Shown here one piece after another: positions 45,845 through 54,344 of a stretch of DNA of 64,000 nucleotides; position 1 is the first letter of the stretch, and each line of letters starts with the position of its first letter. A model generated the notes under the pieces. That model searched no databases. It was not told the DNA's origin and saw only the letters and a list, made by a program, of their open reading frames with translations. The translations under genes were made by a program, and so were the position numbers. The stretch spans positions 1 through 64,000 of the forward strand of contig JADGAR010000006.1 in assembly GCA_015231915.1 (NCBI GenBank), written 5' to 3'. Origin of the DNA: Magnetococcales bacterium. GTDB taxonomy: Bacteria; Pseudomonadota; Magnetococcia; Magnetococcales; Magnetaquicoccaceae.

Positions 45845-45941
45845 CGCAAAAATGGCATGGCGTTTCGCTTCCATGCGCCACGTCAAGGTGATATCATGAA
45901 GACATACTTGCCATCTCTACCAAACAAAACCGGCGGAAAAG

Positions 45942-48900
45942 ATGCCACTTAACATTTTCATCTCCTATGCGCATAAGGACGAGGCGTTCAAGGATGCGTT
46001 GATCGAACACCTGCGCGATCTTGAAAACAGCGGCCTCATTCAGCCTTGGACCGACCGGGTGATGGAGATCGGGGATGAGTGGCAAAAGAGGATCCAGGAG
46101 GCCATGCAATCCTGTCACATGGCGCTCTTCCTGGTCAGTTCCTCGTTCAACGCCTCCTCCTTCATCCGCGCACGGGAACTGCCCACCTTGCTGGAACGTT
46201 GGGAAAAGGAGGGCATCGACATCGTTCCCATCATCATCCGCCCCTGCCGATGGAACACTGGCCCATTGGGAAAATTCCTCTCCTTGCCGAAGGATGGGGA
46301 GCCGGTCAACAAACATACAAAAGGCAGCTACGAGTGGGACAAGGCATGGACGGACATTGCGGAAGCCATAGCCAAAAAGGCGGAAAAATTTCGTGAGGTC
46401 ACCGAACCGGACGCTTTTGTGACGGCGTATCGCAAACGTTTCCATGGCAAATTCCAGAAATGGGACCTGGCCCATACCGGAGTGGTGCAGGCCGGTGGAG
46501 CGGGCGCGCCGATCGAGGCCGGGCTGGAGGAGATGTACACCCCGTTGCGCATGGGAGAAGAATACGACATTGAAGAACTTGATCATGGGGCCATCATTGC
46601 CCCGGATGATCTCAAGGTGCGAAAAAAACCATTGATCGTCAAGGGGATCGCCGGATCCGGCAAGACCACCTGGTTGCGCTGGACCTTCCGCAGGATGTTG
46701 TCGGATCCGGAGGTGTTGCCCCTGTTCGTGGAACTGCGCACCCTGGCGAAAAACTGGTCGGAAGTGAAACCGGGAGAACGCTCCCTGGACCATTTTCTTG
46801 CCACGGAACTGGCCGACAACGGCCTGCCCGACCGCGCCGGGGATCTGACCCGTCTGCTGAAAGACCAGAATGGCCCCCGGCCCGTGCTGCTGGTGGATGG
46901 CTGGGATGAGTTGGGTGAGATCGGAAAAGCGTTCCGGGACAAGCTGATGGGGTTCCTGAAGGCCCATCCCCGCGTCCTGGCGGTTGCCACCAGCCGGCCT
47001 TATGGCGAGGGGCGGCCATCGCAGGCCGAGAATTTCGAGACGCTGGAGATTCAACCCCTGAACGACGAAGAAATCCGGCAACTGAGCGACAAATTTTTTC
47101 GGCACTGTGATGGCCAGGATGGGCAGGAGCACAAACGATCCATGGAGGGATTCCTGGCGGCGTTGACCCACTCCCAGGATGCCCAGACCCTGGCCCGCAC
47201 CGCCCTGCTGTTGACCATGATGCTGCTCATCAGCCGCCACCACCCCCTGCCCGACAAGCGCCACAAGCTCTATCAGGTCTGCATCGAAAATCTCCTGACC
47301 GCCCTACCCAAACGCAAGGAAGAACAAGGCGCCCGCATCGGATCGGACCGGTGGCGACCCAAAAACAGCGACGAAAGAATGCGTGCCGTGGCCAGGATGG
47401 CCTATCATGCCAAAGGGCAAGGCGGCGAAGATGACCAGGGTCGCATCGTGCGCACGTGGGAGGAACTGGAAAAGGAACTACCGCAAGAGTGGACCCACGC
47501 ACAACGACAAGGTTTTCTCCTCTGGCTCGCCGGCCCCGCCGGACTGCTCAACGACCGCAGCGACGGCACCCTGGTCTTTGTCCACCTGAGTTTCCAGGAG
47601 TTTCTCTCCGCATGGCATCTCAACGCCACGGTGGAAGGGGACGAAAACCGTGCCAGAGTCTTTCTGGAGCACAGTAAAGATCAATCATGGTGGGAGACCT
47701 TGCGCCTGTGGGGCGCCCTGGTGGAGACGGCCAACCCATCCCGCATGGAACCGGTGTTTCAGCAATTGATTGAAGAGAAAGACTCCGGCCTCTGGTGCGC
47801 CGGGGCCATGATGGCCGATGGTCTGGGCGCCACATCACTGGAAAACTGGTCCCGCCAGGCTGCGGATCGGGTCGTGCAGGCATGGAGTGAGGAGGCGGAA
47901 CGCTGTTTCCAGGCTTGGGGCGCCAGCCGCCAGGAAGCAGCCAAAAAGACGATACTGAAAAACGCCCTGGACAAAGCGGCACTGAATACAACCTGGCTCT
48001 CCTGGTTCCGCTTCAAACTGGTAACAAAAATTGCATATTTGGATCCCCCACCGACTTCACAACATTGGAGTGCCGGCACACTGCTGTCCGCCATGGATCG
48101 TCCGATATTACCTAAGCATTGGGCCATCGGACGTATCCTCTCCGGTGTCACGCCCCATTGGCCAGGTTTGGACGAACCATGCATTCCACTCCTGCAACTC
48201 TGGCCTGGGCAGCGCCGTCTGGCTGGGATCCGGTTACAATCTTTCGCTTCACTCAACACAAACCGTAGCACATTTCTGTCGCTGTCTAAAAAAATAATTT
48301 TATTGCCAATTCCAATGCATGAGATATACGAAGCAGAAGAAGTCGCATGGCATTCCCCCCCCACCAGCTCACACGAGATAACAAACCATTTTATACGAAA
48401 AAATATCATAAGATACACCGAAATTACATTAGCAAGCAAAATGACATATGACTACAAAGACCTTGAAATATATAATTTTATTATAAATTTAGACTTAAGC
48501 GAAAAAGATTCAAATCATATTGATTTTGCAATAATAGAGCAATGCTCCCTAAACCGAGTAGGCCTTCGTGTTCTCCTCGCTCAAATAAAACCAGCCTCCC
48601 CGCTTCTTGCACTTTTTCACCACGCTGCCAAAGTCTCCGTCGGCTACACGGAACACATGATTCAACTGAAAACCAGCCTAAAAAACTACCAGGGCGACCC
48701 CCTGTGGCCCGCCCTGGCCAGACATGTCGCCCGGTGCTCCACGAATGACGACAAAAAACTCCTGGAAAATCTGGCACAAAACCCGGAACAGAGAGAAGCG
48801 CCTTTGCAATGGGGTCTGAAATACATCGTACGCGGGGACGTGATGCTCAATGACGGGAGCGAAATCACCCTGGATGAGATATGCGACGAACACGGCTTGG

Positions 48901-48950
48901 AGCGGCTCCCCTACCTGGAAGAGATGCCCCCGGAACCGGGATGCGATTGA
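45942..48950 (+). CDS. TIR-NACHT (NLR-like) defence protein
   Basis: A 1002-aa protein. Residues 1-145 are a TIR domain: IFISYAHKDEAFKDALIEHL, LIQPWTDRVMEIGDEW, Glu79 in RARELPTLL at the position of the catalytic NADase Glu, then IVPIIIRPCRW. A NACHT STAND ATPase follows, with P-loop GIAGSGKTTW (235-244), Walker B VLLVDGWDELGE near 315-326, and SRPYGEG sensor region; FVHLSFQEFLSAWHL near 545 is typical of NACHT helical domains. The C-terminal 400 residues are the presumed ligand sensor and match nothing known to me; part (48240-48560) is AT-rich. Such proteins sense phage and deplete NAD. Start follows GGCGGAAAAG. Confidence 0.88.
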   Translation: MPLNIFISYAHKDEAFKDALIEHLRDLENSGLIQPWTDRVMEIGDEWQKRIQEAMQSCHMALFLVSSSFNASSFIRARELPTLLERWEKEGIDIVPIIIRPCRWNTGPLGKFLSLPKDGEPVNKHTKGSYEWDKAWTDIAEAIAKKAEKFREVTEPDAFVTAYRKRFHGKFQKWDLAHTGVVQAGGAGAPIEAGLEEMYTPLRMGEEYDIEELDHGAIIAPDDLKVRKKPLIVKGIAGSGKTTWLRWTFRRMLSDPEVLPLFVELRTLAKNWSEVKPGERSLDHFLATELADNGLPDRAGDLTRLLKDQNGPRPVLLVDGWDELGEIGKAFRDKLMGFLKAHPRVLAVATSRPYGEGRPSQAENFETLEIQPLNDEEIRQLSDKFFRHCDGQDGQEHKRSMEGFLAALTHSQDAQTLARTALLLTMMLLISRHHPLPDKRHKLYQVCIENLLTALPKRKEEQGARIGSDRWRPKNSDERMRAVARMAYHAKGQGGEDDQGRIVRTWEELEKELPQEWTHAQRQGFLLWLAGPAGLLNDRSDGTLVFVHLSFQEFLSAWHLNATVEGDENRARVFLEHSKDQSWWETLRLWGALVETANPSRMEPVFQQLIEEKDSGLWCAGAMMADGLGATSLENWSRQAADRVVQAWSEEAERCFQAWGASRQEAAKKTILKNALDKAALNTTWLSWFRFKLVTKIAYLDPPPTSQHWSAGTLLSAMDRPILPKHWAIGRILSGVTPHWPGLDEPCIPLLQLWPGQRRLAGIRLQSFASLNTNRSTFLSLSKKIILLPIPMHEIYEAEEVAWHSPPTSSHEITNHFIRKNIIRYTEITLASKMTYDYKDLEIYNFIINLDLSEKDSNHIDFAIIEQCSLNRVGLRVLLAQIKPASPLLALFHHAAKVSVGYTEHMIQLKTSLKNYQGDPLWPALARHVARCSTNDDKKLLENLAQNPEQREAPLQWGLKYIVRGDVMLNDGSEITLDEICDEHGLERLPYLEEMPPEPGCD

Positions 48951-49003
48951 AATAAAAACAATAAAACTAATATATAATAAAAATAAATATGACACTAGAA
49001 ATC
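48951..49003. other. AT-rich junction with a decayed HEPN start
   Basis: Only A/T-rich sequence lies between the TIR-NACHT stop and the MNT stop. On the minus strand an ATG at 49017, overlapping the MNT end by 14 bases, opens MFDLKISS and stops after 16 codons: a likely stub of the HEPN gene that normally follows MNT. Confidence 0.4.
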
Positions 49004-49330
49004 TTAAGATCGAACATACACCACCCGCCCTTCGCGCAGCGCATGCGCGACCACATGGGTTGCGGATCCGGTCAACCGATCCACCTCGTCATGGGAAAAC
49101 AACAAAAAATCCGTGGCCACGGGGATCATGCCCATGGCGTTCTCCAAAGCGGTGTACGCCTGAAAACGGCTGAGACCCGGACCAAAAGTCTCGGAGGCGA
49201 TGACCAGCAAGTCCACGTCGGAATCCGCCCGCGCATCGCCCCGCGCATGGGAACCGAACAGGACGATCCGCTCCGGGGCCACCGCATCCACGATCCGATT
49301 CACCATTGTTTTCAATAATGCCTCATCCAT
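49004..49330 (-). CDS. MNT-type nucleotidyltransferase (MntA-like), orphan
   Basis: A 108-aa minimal nucleotidyltransferase with GSHARGDARADSDVDLLVI, i.e. Gly-Ser plus two Asp of the active site. It resembles the gene at 31246-31581 throughout (VDAVAPERIVLFGSHARG; ALREGRVVYVRS). Members AMPylate and silence a HEPN RNase toxin encoded just downstream, but the HEPN gene is missing here. Its start overlaps the 3' end of the PHP gene by eight bases, so the two are cotranscribed. Confidence 0.83.
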   Translation of the reverse strand: MDEALLKTMVNRIVDAVAPERIVLFGSHARGDARADSDVDLLVIASETFGPGLSRFQAYTALENAMGMIPVATDFLLFSHDEVDRLTGSATHVVAHALREGRVVYVRS

Positions 49331-50078
49331 CTCCCCTCCTCCCGACCTGCAATTTTTTCAATTCCTCCCAGGCCAGCCCCATCTCCTCCGGACGGTGGGC
49401 ATTCGAACCCGGCGAGATCAGCGCGCCATGCTTGCGGCAGATCTCCAAATAGGGCAAAAGAGGCTCATGATAGGCCGGGTTCAACTCGATGGCCTTGCCA
49501 TTGGCTGCCGCCTGCCGCACCACCTCGTCGAACAGCTCCATGGGAAACGGGGTGACGTACTTGGTGCATACCCCGCCCGGATGGGCAATGGCGTCCACAT
49601 CGGGATGACGGGTCAGGGCCAGCAGCGCACGATACTCCAGATCGATGGCCCGCGCCGGCTCGATGGTGTCCAGATTCCAGCCGTGGCCGGGATACGCATG
49701 CACCGCGCCCAGAATGAATTCCGCCTGGGCCAGCATCGCGTCGTTGATCAACAAATGACCCGACATGTCCAGTATCGGCACCTCCAGTCCGATCAGGACC
49801 GTCAACTCGTCTCGCACCGCCGCCCGCAACTCCCGTACCGTCCTGACATAGGCCACAAACCAGCCCGGACCGGCCACCAGCTCCGGCTCGGTGTGCTCGG
49901 TCAGAATCAGACGCTCGATCCCCTGCGCCAATGCCCGCGCGATGATCTCCGCCACCGGGGAGGTGCCATCGGAATACTCCGAATGGACATGATGCTCCCA
50001 ACAAGGCAAAGCGGCCATGGGACGATCCGCCGGATAGAACAGTTTGTCCAATTGCCAATGTCTTTTTTTTCGAATCAT
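49323..50078 (-). CDS. PHP-domain phosphoesterase
   Basis: A 251-aa protein with metal-binding PHP motifs: EHHVHSEYSDGTSPV near the N-terminus, LTEHTE, GLEVPIL, a His in AVHAYPGHG, AHPGG and the final GSNAHRPEEMG. This is the pattern of histidinol-phosphatase-like and YcdX-like phosphoesterases. hisK-pathway genes are absent nearby. The family also includes nucleases and phosphatases attached to defence loci, but nothing here proves that. It precedes and overlaps the MNT gene. Confidence 0.85.
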   Translation of the reverse strand: MIRKKRHWQLDKLFYPADRPMAALPCWEHHVHSEYSDGTSPVAEIIARALAQGIERLILTEHTEPELVAGPGWFVAYVRTVRELRAAVRDELTVLIGLEVPILDMSGHLLINDAMLAQAEFILGAVHAYPGHGWNLDTIEPARAIDLEYRALLALTRHPDVDAIAHPGGVCTKYVTPFPMELFDEVVRQAAANGKAIELNPAYHEPLLPYLEICRKHGALISPGSNAHRPEEMGLAWEELKKLQVGRRGDG

Positions 50079-50187
50079 GATCCATCCGCATCAAAAACGG
50101 TTTCCAAGGCTCCATACTGTGCGATAAGATTGTAAACGCATTTATGCAAACAGCAACCGATTCATTACAGCCTGGGGGGTGGAAATC

Positions 50188-52056
50188 ATGGCGATCCTCG
50201 GACAAATCAAGCTGCGCACCCAAATCCTGATCATGCTCTTTCTGCCCATGGCAGTCATGATCGGCTTCGGCGGGGCCGGCATCTACGACAAACACATCCT
50301 GATGGACCGCATGGAAGCCATGAGCGGTCTTTCCAGCCTGGGCGTGCGCATCAGCGCCCTGGTCCACGAACTGCAAAAGGAACGCGGCATGAGCGCCGGA
50401 TTCCTGGGCAGCCAGGGCAAGAAATTCACCGACCAACTGCCAAAACAGCAACAGGACTCCGACGAAAAGGCCAAACTGCTGCAAACCTTCCTGACGGGAT
50501 TCGATGGCCGCGCCTACGGAGCGCAACTCAACGATTCCCTCACCAGTGGCCTGGCCAACCTGGCAAAAACTCCGGAAATGCGCAAACAGGTGCTGGCACT
50601 CTCCATCACCGGGCCGGAGGCCATCGGATTCTACACCAAAATGATCGCCGAACTGCTCAACGTGGTCGGCGCCCTGCCGAAACTCTCCTCCACCCCGGAA
50701 CTGGCCGCCATGACCGGCGGCTATGTCCATTTCCTGCTCGCCAAGGAACGGGCCGGACAGGAGCGGGCCGTCATCACCAACACCTTCGCCAAGAACGCCT
50801 TCGCCGAAGGAATGTATCCGCGCTTCATCGCCCTGGTCACCGAACAGAACGCCTACCTGGGGGTGTTCGACTCCCTGGCCAACCCGGAGCAGCGGGATTT
50901 CTACAAAACCAAAATGGCCGCACCGGCAGTGGCCGAAGTGGACAAAATGCGCGCCATCGCCATGGCCAAGGCCACCGAGGGCAAATTCGGCGTGGATCCC
51001 AACCAGTGGTTCGCCACCATCACCGACAAGATCAACCTCCTCAAGGAGGTGGAAGACCGCCTCTCTTCCGACCTGGAAAACCGCACCCGGACGCTGGGCA
51101 CCGAGGCCGCATCCTTCTTCTGGGGCTATCTGCTCTTCACCTCCATCGTGGTGGTGATCGGCGTTCTGATCGGCATGCTCGTGGCCAGGGAGATCCTGCG
51201 GCAGATGGGGGGGGAACCCTCCGAGGTGGCCTCCATGGTGTCACGCATCGCCACGGGCGAATTGAACGTCACCTTCGACTCCCGTCCCAAAACCGGCATC
51301 TATGCCGCCATGGAAACCATGGTCACCAATCTGCGCGCGACCGTCTCCACCCTCCTGGAGGTGGGCGTCAACATCGTTGCGCAAAGCAATACCACCAGCG
51401 CCGGATCGCAAACCCTCTCCCAGGGCGCCACGGAACAGGCCGCCTCCATCGAGGAGACCTCCGCCGCCATGGAGCAAATGGCCGCCAACATCCAACAAAA
51501 CACCGACAACGCCCAGACCACCGAAAAGATGGCCCGTGTCGCTGCCGACGAGGCACAAAAAAGCGGCGAGGCCGTGACGCAAGCCGTGGATGCCATGCGC
51601 CAGATCGCAAGCAAGATCAACATCATCGAGGAGATCGCCCGTCAGACCAATCTGTTGGCGCTCAACGCCGCCATCGAGGCGGCCCGCGCCGGGGAACACG
51701 GCAAAGGGTTCGCCGTGGTGGCCGCCGAGGTGAGAAAACTGGCGGAACGCAGCCAGACCGCTGCCGGCGAGATCACCCGGCTCTCCGCCACCAGCGTCCA
51801 TGTCTCGGAACAGGCGGGACAACTCCTCGCCCAACTGGTCCCCAACATAAGCAACACCGCCCAACTCGTCGCCGAGATCGCCAACGGCTCCGTGGAGCAG
51901 TCCCAGGGCGCCTCCCAGGTCAACGGCGCGATCCAGCAGCTCGATCAGGTCCTCCAGCAGAACGCCGCTTCCGCCGAGGAACTGGCGGCCACCGCCGACG
52001 ACCTCGCCTCCCAGGCCGGCACCCTGCAACAGGCGTTGGAGTTCTTCAAACTGTAA
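50188..52056 (+). CDS. Methyl-accepting chemotaxis protein with NIT sensor domain
   Basis: A 622-aa chemoreceptor. The ATG at 50188 follows GGGGGG at eight bases. TM1 is near 13-35; the extracytoplasmic part contains the NIT hallmark [20 protein letters not shown], known for nitrate/nitrite sensing. TM2 lies near 310-335 ([20 protein letters not shown]), then HAMP and the signalling domain with tip [20 protein letters not shown]. Unlike the receptor at 3112-5196 it has no CheR pentapeptide (ends LEFFKL). A GCGATAAG element about 55 bases upstream faintly recalls a flagellar sigma-28 -10 box. Confidence 0.94.
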   Translation: MAILGQIKLRTQILIMLFLPMAVMIGFGGAGIYDKHILMDRMEAMSGLSSLGVRISALVHELQKERGMSAGFLGSQGKKFTDQLPKQQQDSDEKAKLLQTFLTGFDGRAYGAQLNDSLTSGLANLAKTPEMRKQVLALSITGPEAIGFYTKMIAELLNVVGALPKLSSTPELAAMTGGYVHFLLAKERAGQERAVITNTFAKNAFAEGMYPRFIALVTEQNAYLGVFDSLANPEQRDFYKTKMAAPAVAEVDKMRAIAMAKATEGKFGVDPNQWFATITDKINLLKEVEDRLSSDLENRTRTLGTEAASFFWGYLLFTSIVVVIGVLIGMLVAREILRQMGGEPSEVASMVSRIATGELNVTFDSRPKTGIYAAMETMVTNLRATVSTLLEVGVNIVAQSNTTSAGSQTLSQGATEQAASIEETSAAMEQMAANIQQNTDNAQTTEKMARVAADEAQKSGEAVTQAVDAMRQIASKINIIEEIARQTNLLALNAAIEAARAGEHGKGFAVVAAEVRKLAERSQTAAGEITRLSATSVHVSEQAGQLLAQLVPNISNTAQLVAEIANGSVEQSQGASQVNGAIQQLDQVLQQNAASAEELAATADDLASQAGTLQQALEFFKL

Positions 52057-52062
52057 ACCTCG

Positions 52063-53751
52063 ATGACGCCCCGACCCGCCACCCTGGAGGAGGTCCGCAA
52101 GGTCGCCATCGACCATTTCGCGGCGGGCAGGCCGGAAATGGCCCTGAACGCCGCTTGCGCCTGGATGGACCGGGTGTGCCCCGATCCGGTTCTGCTCAAT
52201 CTGGCCGCCGCCTGCCGCATGAACCTGGGCGAACCGGGGCTGGCCGAACAGCTGTGGCGTCAGGCGCTGCGCCTGCACCCCGCCTATGCCGAAGCATACA
52301 ACAATCTCGGCAATCTGCTGGCCGAGGCAGGCCGCACCGAAGAGGCCGAGGCCGCCTTGCGCGAGGCCCTGCGGCTCAACCCCAACTTCGCCGAGGTTTG
52401 TTACCATTTGGGGACGCTCCTGCACGGGACCGGCAGGACGGACGAGGCCCTCGCGCTCCTGGAACGGGCCGTGTCGCTCAAGCCTCATCTGGCGGCGGCC
52501 CATGACCTGCTCGGCGTGATCCTGCACCGGCGCGGACGATTGGCCGAGGCCGAGACCGCCTTTTGTCGCGCCATCGCCGCGCAACCCGCCGACGCGACGC
52601 CCTGCCAGAACCTCGCCATCCTCCTGCACGAACAGGAACGCTACGCCGAAGCCGAGGCCGTATTGCAAGACGCCTTGACCCGACACCCGGATCAGGCGGA
52701 TCTGCACAACCTCCATGGCTGCGTGCTGCGCGAACTCGACCGTCAACCGGAAGCGGAGGCAGCCTTCGTGAGGGCGTTGAGGCCGGGTCATGCGGAGGCT
52801 TATTGGCATCTGGGCATGCTCCTGCTCTCCCAGGGCCGCTTCGCGCAAGGATGGCCCTGCTACGAAGCCCGTTTTCACCTCGATCCGGCCAAGGGGGGGG
52901 TGCGGCTCGCCACCCCGCCCTTGCCCCTCTGGCAGGGGGAGGATCCGACCGGCAGGGATTTTCTGATTCTGGCGGAACAAGGGTGCGGGGATCAGATCCA
53001 ATTCTGTCGCTACGTGCCGTGGCTGCTCGAACAAGGCGCGCGCCACATCACCCTGGTCTGCCATCCCTCGCTGGAGCGATTGCTGCGCTCCCTGGCCGAT
53101 CCAGGGCGGTTGACGGTCACCTGCCACGCCCCGGAGCACCCGGAACACGATTATTACACCCCCCTGCTCTCCCTGCCCCGGTGGTTTGACGCCATTCCCG
53201 CCCACCTGCCCTATCTGGCCCCGCCGCCTCAGCTTGCCGAGGCGTGGGGAGAACGCCTCGGCCCCAGACGAGGGTTCCGGGTGGGGCTGGTCTGGCGGGG
53301 CAATCCGGCCTTGCGCCATGACGCCAAACGCAGCCTGCCGGGTCTGGCGGTGCTGGCCCCTTTGTGGGAGATCCCGGGAGTGGCGTTCTTCTCCCTGCAA
53401 AAAGGTCCCAGCGAGGAGGAGGCGCGCACCCCGCCGCCGGGTCAGCCCTTGCATTGCATGGCCGAGGCCCTCCATGATTTCGCGGACACGGCGGCGTTGC
53501 TCGCCCATCTGGACCTGGTGATCGGCGTCGATACCGCTGTGCTCCATCTGGCCGGGGCCATGAACACACCCTGCCGGCTGTTGCTGCATGCCGGGGTGAC
53601 CGATTGGCGCTGGCAACAACAACGTTGCGACTCGCCCTGGTATCCGGAGGCAATGCGCATTTTCCGCCAGACCGCGCCCGGCGACTGGGCGGGAGTGGTG
53701 CGATTGGTGAAAAACAATGTGATGCAAACCATGACGGGAGGTGTCTCATGA
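52063..53751 (+). CDS. TPR protein with GT9/heptosyltransferase-like domain
   Basis: A 562-aa protein. Seven or so TPR units fill residues 1-270 (AYNNLGNLLAEAGRTEEAEA). The C-terminal part shows a GT-B fold resembling glycosyltransferase family 9: LAEQGCGDQIQFCRYVPWL, VGLVWRGNP, and DLVIGVDTAVLHLAGAMNTP, the sugar-nucleotide motif. Many such TPR-GT proteins lie in flagellin-glycosylation loci. It begins six bases after the chemoreceptor and overlaps the Sel1 gene (ATGA). Confidence 0.85.
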   Translation: MTPRPATLEEVRKVAIDHFAAGRPEMALNAACAWMDRVCPDPVLLNLAAACRMNLGEPGLAEQLWRQALRLHPAYAEAYNNLGNLLAEAGRTEEAEAALREALRLNPNFAEVCYHLGTLLHGTGRTDEALALLERAVSLKPHLAAAHDLLGVILHRRGRLAEAETAFCRAIAAQPADATPCQNLAILLHEQERYAEAEAVLQDALTRHPDQADLHNLHGCVLRELDRQPEAEAAFVRALRPGHAEAYWHLGMLLLSQGRFAQGWPCYEARFHLDPAKGGVRLATPPLPLWQGEDPTGRDFLILAEQGCGDQIQFCRYVPWLLEQGARHITLVCHPSLERLLRSLADPGRLTVTCHAPEHPEHDYYTPLLSLPRWFDAIPAHLPYLAPPPQLAEAWGERLGPRRGFRVGLVWRGNPALRHDAKRSLPGLAVLAPLWEIPGVAFFSLQKGPSEEEARTPPPGQPLHCMAEALHDFADTAALLAHLDLVIGVDTAVLHLAGAMNTPCRLLLHAGVTDWRWQQQRCDSPWYPEAMRIFRQTAPGDWAGVVRLVKNNVMQTMTGGVS

Positions 53752-54344
53752 GCGAGGAGTGGATCGCCGCAGCCCGGCAGGAAGGACCGCACGCCTTGTA
53801 CCTGCTCGGCGGAAAATACCGCGACGGCATCGGCACGGCCAGAAATCCCGAACGGGCGCTGCGCTGTTTTCAACTGGCTGCGGAGCTGGGCGACGCCTAT
53901 GCCCAGAACAGCCTGGCATGCCTCTACCGGGACGGGGACGGCGTACCGACAGATGGCCTGGAGGCGGTTCGCTGGTTCCGCATGGCCGCCGACCAGGGGG
54001 ATCTCTACGCCCGGCTCAATCTTGGACAGATGCTGCGCGACGGGGACGGGGTACCCGAGGACCAGGCCGAGGCGGCCAGACATCTGCTCCAGGCGGCCCG
54101 GCAAGGGGACGGTTATGCCATGTACCACATCGGCCTGATGTATCATCGCGGCCAGGGTCTGCCGCAAGACGACCTGCAGGCCTTGCTCTGGCTGGAGAGG
54201 GCCGTTGCGCAACACTATCCGGATGCCCAGCCGGATCGGGACCGCCTCGCCTGCCTCATCCCCCCGGAGCGTCTCGACGCAACCATCCGCATGGCGCGCG
54301 ACTGGCAACCGGACCCCGTTGCATCATGCTCCGCCCCCTCCTGA
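53748..54344 (+). CDS. Sel1-repeat (SEL1-like TPR) protein
   Basis: A 198-aa protein with four to five Sel1 repeats (ALYLLGGKYRDGIGTARN; AQNSLACLYRDGDGVPTD; ARLNLGQMLRDGDGVPED; AMYHIGLMYHRGQGLPQD). No signal peptide, so probably a cytoplasmic adaptor. Start coupled to the TPR-GT stop, and its end overlaps the next gene by 19 bases. Function unknown. Confidence 0.85.
   Translation: MSEEWIAAARQEGPHALYLLGGKYRDGIGTARNPERALRCFQLAAELGDAYAQNSLACLYRDGDGVPTDGLEAVRWFRMAADQGDLYARLNLGQMLRDGDGVPEDQAEAARHLLQAARQGDGYAMYHIGLMYHRGQGLPQDDLQALLWLERAVAQHYPDAQPDRDRLACLIPPERLDATIRMARDWQPDPVASCSAPS

Noticed and set aside
50110-50160. Sigma-28 promoter before the NIT chemoreceptor
   Set aside because: A GCGATAAG box is present but no TAAA element at the right distance.
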